This document shows, piece after piece, positions 57,691-64,000 of a DNA stretch of 64,000 nt (position 1 is its first letter; each line of letters begins with the position of its first letter). The stretch spans positions 274,776-338,775 of the forward strand of contig JAWPHD010001279.1 in the NCBI GenBank assembly GCA_037043455.1. The letters run 5' to 3'. The DNA comes from Cyrtodaria siliqua (taxonomy: Eukaryota; Mollusca; Bivalvia; Adapedonta; Hiatellidae). Both the position numbers and the translations under genes were made by a program. The notes under the pieces were generated by a model. It saw only the letters and a program-made list of their open reading frames with translations. It ran no database searches and was not told the origin of the DNA.

Positions 57691-59624
57691 GAGTTACCAG
57701 TTTTAGAGGCCAGTCTTATATGGCTAGCGTTAGAAGTGGCTTAAGTGTTGGAGGGCATGAGAAGCTGTCGTGAACACAGTCATTCAATCCGAGTCGGTTG
57801 GTCGATTTTTAGTCTCAAATGATCCTGTTTCTTATAGTTTGTGAACGACACCATTTAAGAGTAAGAGTACAATATAACAAATTACCACTGCGACATTTCC
57901 GATAAGCAAGTCATGGTTTCTTTAGTTTGGGGCGTGGGGGAACGGCTAGAAGGAAAAGCTTGAGTGTGGGCAAGGCGTCTAGACAGTTATAGACATGTGT
58001 GGCGTTAGTTTGCTAAGTTCACGTAGGCATGTAGTATTAAGTAGAGGCCCTTTGTTTATTTCATGTATGTGTCTTGTTTGGTACTCGCGTATTTTGATCA
58101 ACAAAGCGTGTATTTATAAGGTTTTCCTCAAGTTCTATCTGTGGTCGCCATTAATATGTGATAGTGTGTTTAAAGTCTGCCTGCCCTACATACAGTAAGC
58201 AACACCAACCACACCATACAGACAGCAGACTGGCATTCAGAAGTATATTTAAAGCATAAAATCTATCGACGGCATCTCTTAAGGGAAGTCGTTATGTACG
58301 TTGTTATTCATGTTCTAGGCACCACGTATAAAGCATACATGCTAGACAGAAAATCGATTGTATTTTCTCTGCAAATCGATATACTTGTGCCTATACGGCG
58401 AGATTGTCTCCCTTGTCTCGCGTCTTCATGTCGTCTGCTTCGATCAATGGAACTTGCAAACGATCAATGAGCGCTTTCCCGCGCATACACTATTCTACAA
58501 GCGAGCTCTACTATGAGTACATTGCAGTCGTTTTATCTGTTTCGTTCTACATCTTAGTCTATGGTGAATTTAAATAATGCATTATTTAAAACCAGATGAA
58601 TATACTCGTATGCATGACAATCGCTTCAGTGTGAATTATGCAGTATGGTGATTCATAACATATAATAAAACTACAAATCAATAGCTAGTTTCATTTATAT
58701 CAGAATCGATAACACTTCCCTTTGCACAGTGTGTGAATAAAAAAGACAGTTACAGCGGTTTGAAGTGTGGAAGGCACCAATCTAATTCAATAAAACCGGA
58801 TTTCAGATCCGTGTACCAGTGGCTTTCTGTAACGCTGCAAAGAAGTTGAATTGTTGGTTTCCCTATATAATGTTGGTTATGCTGTGGTCATCCGTGATTC
58901 CTAATTCATTGTCATTTCTCCTGGTTGTGATGAAATGCAATATAGAGGGTGGGGATAAAAGAAGTATGTAATACTGTAAAACATTCAAAAGTGGGTGTGG
59001 CCAGGACGTGTATGTTATACCGTAAAACATGTGACTTAACTAATTGCAATATAGGGGTTCTGGGAGGTGGGGAGTGGCCACGTGGAGTATAAACTACTTA
59101 AAAACACACACCGCACAACATCATGTGACAGAACTTCTTAACATGCAGAGGGTAATGGAGCCTAGAGGACTATAAAATGGGTAAAACATATAATAGCACG
59201 TAGTTGGGGCTAGAGTATGTTACAAGTAAAACACCTGGCAATATGTATTACAATACAACGAGGTTGAGGTTGGGTGGGGTGGGTGGGTGTGTGTGTCGGG
59301 AGTGGGGCTATAGGAGTATGACATACAATATGCTTACGTATAATACAAGACTTAGTATGGTTTTAAAATGCAAATACAAACATTTCGGCTTCAAATCAAA
59401 GTTTTACATGAACTACCTGCATTAATGTTAACCTACTGTTGATGGATTGCAGTCGAAACGTTAAAGTCGGTGCACTGAATTTTTAATATTGGATCATTGT
59501 AAAACTGTACTCTCGAAACGTATTCTGTATCTGTATCTAAATGGTACGCATTTCCGTCACAACTGTCGATTACAACACGGGTTGGTTGCGAATGAGTTAA
59601 ATAATAAAACTGTATTGAATTGAA
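57691..59624. other. Intronic stretch, no gene seen
   Basis: I looked here for later G-alpha exons (switch regions, DVGGQR-type motif) and saw none. A GGTTGGGTGGGGTGGGTGGG quadruplex-like run lies at about 59268-59290. Confidence 0.45.
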
Positions 59625-59932
59625 TTTTGTTTAACGGCTCATCAACACAGTATAGGTTATTTAGAGCCGCCCCAGAGATAGGGGAATGATACATAGGAAT
59701 CCGGGAACCGTGACCTACTCTTATTATCGAATAGATTCTTATGGTTCTTTAACGTGCTCGGAGGATAGACCGATACACGGGACCGCCGGGTTTACGTCCC
59801 CATCCGATGGACGAGGCTAAGGGAAAGTGTCTTGCCCAAGAACACACCGAATAAACTCAGTGGCCCCACGTAGGATTGAACCCGGGGCCTCCGGTTACAA
59901 AATCCGCCGCGCTACCGACTGCGCCATGCCAA
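59625..59932 (-). mobile_element. SINE type B, near full length, minus strand
   Basis: The + strand reads TTTTGTTTAACGGCTCATCA through GACCGCCGGGTTTACGTCCC to CCGCCGCGCTACCGACTGCG, collinear with the copy at 31232-31545. Divergence is modest. Target duplications are not obvious. Confidence 0.88.
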
Positions 59933-59983
59933 GAATGATATACTAAAGTAGTAACTGGAAGGTAACAAAATGACAGGAAAGTG

Positions 59984-60140
59984 GAGTGCGTGGTCTAGTG
60001 ATAGAGCCTAGGACTTCTGCTCGAAAGGTCATGTGTTCGATCCTAGCCGTGACCATGTTATTTATCATTAAGCAAGATAAGTAATCCACATTGCTTTGTA
60101 CTGGTTCTACCCAGAAAACCTGCACATACATTTCGAAAGG
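59984..60140 (+). mobile_element. SINE type C, copy 2
   Basis: GGAGTGCGTGGTCTAGTGAT begins the tRNA-like head, the B-box is TGTTCGATCC near 60032, and the body CATTAAGCAAGATAAGTAAT then TTGTACTGGTTCTACCCAG matches copy 1 at 27663. Confidence 0.85.
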
Positions 60141-60566
60141 GTGTGTTGCAGTCACTAGACAGATAGGAATGGAAGACATTTTTTGTCAATTGCGTGATAG
60201 GCCTTTCATCACCAGTCTTGTCTGGCTACCGTAGGGGCCCCTGGGAATTCACTCATCTGACATAGCACAAAAAATCCGTAGACACACATAACAATTAATT
60301 ATATTACAATATGTATGGTATTACAGCATAACTTCGGGTAATAAATGTACACGTAATACATGTCCGTAGTAATAATTAATCACAGCTCATCTTGCAAGAC
60401 TTAAACGTCCGTGTATGAACACTTCTCTGCTAAACTTATTCCATTCGTAATGCAGCGAAATAACTTACCAGCTAAAAGTAATTCAAAACTTACTAGATAC
60501 ATGTTTATATATATATTAGATATATGTATATAAACGGACAATGGTAAATCTAATAGTTTCTTTAGT
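60141..60566. other. Intronic stretch
   Basis: No gene or repeat recognised. Confidence 0.35.
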
Positions 60567-61094
60567 TTAAAGGGCATGTAGCGACAAAGCCAACCCATCT
60601 TTATTATTTTCTTGAATAAGGGTGAAAGAATTATCAAAATCGGATTATAAACAAAGAAGATAGGATCATTTGAAGTTTCTGTATGGAAGCGACCATTTTG
60701 GGAGCTATGACATCACGGTTCTAAATGACCATATATGGAATATTTATAAATATGAAAATTTACTGATTTATAGGGAAAAAATGACATCAACTGTATGAAA
60801 AATATGTAATACTTAATGGCAATAATGAGTTATATCACCAGTAAAAAAAATCGTTCATTTGCAGTCATTTTCTTCGTTTTAAATGATATTTATCAATATT
60901 CCATATATGGTAATATGGAACTATGACGTCATAGTTCTAAAAATGGCGGCTCCCATATTCGTTTTAGAACAACCTTTAAATGGTCATATCTTTTTTGTCT
61001 ATCATCCGATTTTGATAATTCTTTCACCTTTTTCTAAGTTTCCAGAACGCTCAATAATTGAGTTTGTTTGGCTGTGTCGCTACATTCCCTTTAA
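60567..61094. mobile_element. TTAA-flanked long-inverted-repeat element (piggyBac-like MITE), 528 bp
   Basis: The left end TTAAAGGGCATGTAGCGACA (then AAGCCAA) pairs with the right end TTGGCTGTGTCGCTACATTC (then CCTTTAA). Arms of about 170-200 bp remain paired inward through GAAAGAATTATCAAAATCGG and CCATATATGGAATATT. It belongs to a different family from the MITEs at 4006 and 4911 but shares the TTAAAGGG terminus. No coding sequence. Confidence 0.87.
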
Positions 61095-61569
61095 AGTAAT
61101 AATTTGCCACGTTAGATTAGCCAAAAACTGCATACAATTACATAGGTCGTCACAAAAGGATTATTCGATAATCACTATTATAAGTTTCAAAATAAGAAAA
61201 CGCTTACAGTTAATGCAGCGAAACCTGCAGTATTGACCCTTAGGAACCACATAATCTGGGCAAACGTGAAAAATGGACCACATGGAAAGACTGTCAAGGA
61301 TTTCTTACATGTATTTATGATATAATTTCACAGTGCTTGCTATCTCAAAAGGACTTTGCTCGGTTATATTCAGTTGGATTTTAGCAGTGCATTGAAAGTA
61401 GCATATGTATATCTTTAATAACAGACAGACGATAATGCACGTTTGCAAACATATTAAAATATATTGGGAGATTCATTCACTATCATGTTATTTACCTTTC
61501 AAATTGTAAAATACCTTTATAACTGTATAACATGTTACACAGCTCAACAGTATACTGTATTGCATCCTG
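61095..61569. other. Intronic stretch
   Basis: No gene or repeat recognised. Confidence 0.35.
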
Positions 61570-62640
61570 AAATCCACAAATCTTCTATGGTGACGTGATT
61601 TACAAACTTTGTAAGATCCTTGGTCATGATCACTTGCATACAACTTTATTAAACTGGTTAAAAGGTATATCAAGTGGATATGACTCTCAGTTTGCATCAC
61701 ACTGTATATTTAGTGTTTTTCCCATTTACAGTTGGCCAATATGCTTTCCCCTTTGTGCGATGACACGCCATATTGTAAACTCTTTGATGACGTCTTGCGC
61801 AAAGGTGTACCGGAAGTAAAAGAAATCCCATTGATCATGAGTCCTGTACAATATTTCCAAAGCTTTCTTGTTAGCCATTTTTCAAAATGAAGTTCAGACT
61901 AAGATTCACTTACATATTCTTAGTCATGAGAACTTCCTCTCTAGAAAACTGCTGAGAAAAGTAGGTGTCATGAAGCATATAAACAAATAAATTTCTGATC
62001 TTTGTTGACACCGTGAACTACCGTGAACTAACTGCATTCATTCGGCACCTCTTAAATGTGTCAATAAAGTCATTTCAGCCAGAAAAACAGGCCGTAAATA
62101 CTAAAAAATGCCTTTTATCACAAGAAAAGTTAGGGATTATATATTTGGGAACTCCTTTCGACTACACCAGGCATGAATACCACAGTGATTTGCTTCCTGT
62201 ATGTCTCAAAGGGATGGAAACGTTTAATGTTTGTTTAATGTTTGCCTTCAGTCTTGTGTTGTCGTGCCCTTAGTGTTCATCTCTTATTGCTCTGCCACGT
62301 TTTATATTCATATATACATGATCATCTTTGTGTTATACATATTTTGCATATTAATGCTGCTTAGTTTATTAGAGGATATAGCAGGTCGGGGATTCCTTTA
62401 TTTACGCTGCCCCTTTTAACTGAGATGACAATAGGGTAAGAATGAGGTTTGGTGCACCCTAGAACCTGGTTTAAGCCGGCATCGGCCGTTTAGCCCCTTG
62501 AACGTTCCATGTGGTACCACTTTTGTCAACCCATTTGTGTTTGTGGTGTTTTGCTGGACTGTTTTCTGTACATTTTCTGTTCGAATGTTATACCTACTTT
62601 CTTTTTGTTCATAAGTATACAACTCAAAGACAGTACATCA
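61570..62640 (+). mobile_element. Retroelement relic, copy 2 (with inserted or longer middle)
   Basis: It opens with a FYGDVIYKL-encoding segment (about 61583-61610) shared with 5480-5520 and contains the 480-bp block shared with 29850-30420. It ends with the 3' region shared with 5700-6010 (GATGACAATAGGGTAAGAAT, GCACCCTAGAACCTGGTTTA). All frames are broken. Together the three copies outline one family whose full length is not present in the window. Confidence 0.6.
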
Positions 62641-64000
62641 CACCATACCCCGCCTACGTGTGTATGTCCGGCAATCTGAAACGTATGAAAGCTATGTCCA
62701 TGGATACTTTTCTAGATTTTGTCTAGTAGGTAATTAAAGGCAAAAAGTTGAAGTCAAAGTCAAAATGTCGATATTTTTTTCGCGAAACGTCGAGCGATGT
62801 GAAATATGAAAGCTCGTGGTCGAAATAAAATGGTTCCACATTTCGCCGTCGATTGCGACTTCACGTACCTACCAGTAAAAACGTTACACAAATAACGAAT
62901 AAAACCAGCTTCCATGGTAAAATGTGAAACCACTTATATGATATGCAGCAGTAAATAACATTTCAACATTATGTTTTAAAATGCACCTCAGGGACAGCAT
63001 ATTGATTTGGAAAAGAAATCCTGTAAATAAATCCTATGAACAAGAGTACTCACATTCTGAACGATAGGAACCAATCAGATTTATTCCGCAATAGTTTCGT
63101 ATAATATTTTTGAAATATTTTAACATAATATGGTTCAATAAAGGTTGCCCTTAACCTCCAAGTCAGTAGACAAATAATAGACGAAGCTCTGACCAAAATG
63201 GCGCAGTTGGTTAGTTGCATCACACATTCGTATTAAATAGTATATACAAATGTATCGATCTGTAATCTGACTGGTTTATATCATTCTGCTTGTGAGCGAT
63301 CTCATAACTACATATCAACTGACCATTGACTACGGAATTGTTCTGGACGACGGATGGTGGGGGTATATATAGTCCTAGTCCTACACAGGACACATGGGAT
63401 GGTCTGCGATCGTCATATATCTGGCCTAACATGTGCAAAACATGATGTAAACAACCATTCAAACAAACTCCTGCTAGTCAGAATCAGGTTAACTATTTAT
63501 ATCGGTGTCTAGGTCTCTTGGACTGGCGTCAGATGCGTGTCCGATATGCGTCCGATACGCGTCCGGGTACCGATGATCATTCGATTATAACAGATAAGGC
63601 CACATTTGCAAAAATAAACTATAAACTACACAAATCCATCTGCATATATTTACACTCAATTATGTTACAAAACATCGCCATAATAACGAAAGCGCAGACT
63701 AATGGGAATTTTAAAGGTCATGTGTGTTTGTTTTGCGCGATGATATATCGATGCATATTTTAAGAAACGGGCGAAGCATGCTGGGAAGTTCACAGTGTTT
63801 CGAGCCAAATTATCTTCCACGTTAGTACGTGACGTAGTGAGAAATAATAACACAACACTCAGTTATGAGCATTAAAATAAGCACTGTAGTGCTTCTATGT
63901 AAACATAATCGCTTATGTAAATACTAAGCGATTTGGTGATCTCTATGTACCAATAGAACATTATTACAGTAGTGTTCTATGTAAATATAAGAGCTATGTA
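62641..64000. other. Right edge, no gene seen
   Basis: AT-rich intronic DNA. Short inverted pairs occur near 63880-63935 (AGCACTGTAGTGCT; ATCGCTTA/TAAGCGAT), and a TTCTATGTAAA(C/T)ATAA phrase repeats about 75 bases apart at 63893 and 63970, perhaps the start of another tandem array cut by the window edge. Confidence 0.45.

Noticed and set aside
51369..64000. Later G-alpha exons (exon 4 onward)
   Set aside because: I looked for the helical-domain and DVGGQR-type coding motifs on the plus strand and found none; the gene most likely continues beyond the window.

Overview
This is a eukaryotic, AT-rich genomic window. Spliced genes, tRNA-headed SINEs, decayed non-LTR retrotransposons, TTAA-flanked MITEs and a very heavy minisatellite load point to an invertebrate animal. 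A bivalve mollusc is most likely: the intronless B-box/NHL-type TRIM-like gene and the SINE styles fit bivalve genomes, but this is inference.

Only two real protein-coding genes can be supported. The first, on the + strand at 856-2829, encodes a 657-residue RING-less TRIM-like protein with a B-box zinc finger, a coiled coil and an NHL-like beta-propeller. The second, also on the + strand, is the 5' part of a G-protein alpha subunit of the Gi/o class, closest to G-alpha-o. I see three coding exons: 17781-17898, 18226-18268 and 51227-51368. Their sizes (118, 43 and 142 bp), phases and splice sites match the conserved structure of the family. Intron 2 is about 33 kb. The gene continues past the window, because no exon 4 was found before 64000.

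Layout. 1-3 kb: TRIM-like gene. 4-7.6 kb: two TTAA-flanked MITEs, a retroelement relic and a 51-bp minisatellite. 7.6-10.1 kb: a 46-bp minisatellite. About 10.2-14.5 kb: a decayed DNA transposon whose compound inverted ends flank a broken gene of an uncharacterised protein family (PDTDxL motif). 14.5-17 kb: G-rich tracts, short tandem repeats and SINEs. 17-18.3 kb: G-alpha 5' region and exons 1-2. 18.3-51.2 kb: G-alpha intron 2, packed with tandem arrays (unit sizes 43, 30, 60, about 42, 36, 24, 25 and about 58 bp), SINEs, nested MITEs, a foldback element and antisense LINE relics. 51.2-64 kb: exon 3, then intron 3 with another antisense LINE relic, 59-bp and 27/28-bp minisatellites, a 575-bp foldback, a 528-bp TTAA element, SINEs and a second copy of the 5.4-kb retroelement.

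About a quarter of the window is tandem repeat. Most long open frames are by-products of arrays whose unit length is divisible by three and are not annotated as genes. The best candidates for something undescribed are the 10.2-14.5 kb transposon, the minisatellite with a palindromic core in nearly every unit (19.3-20.9 kb), and the 5.7-kb array at 34-40 kb with its near-identical 1.6-kb internal duplication.
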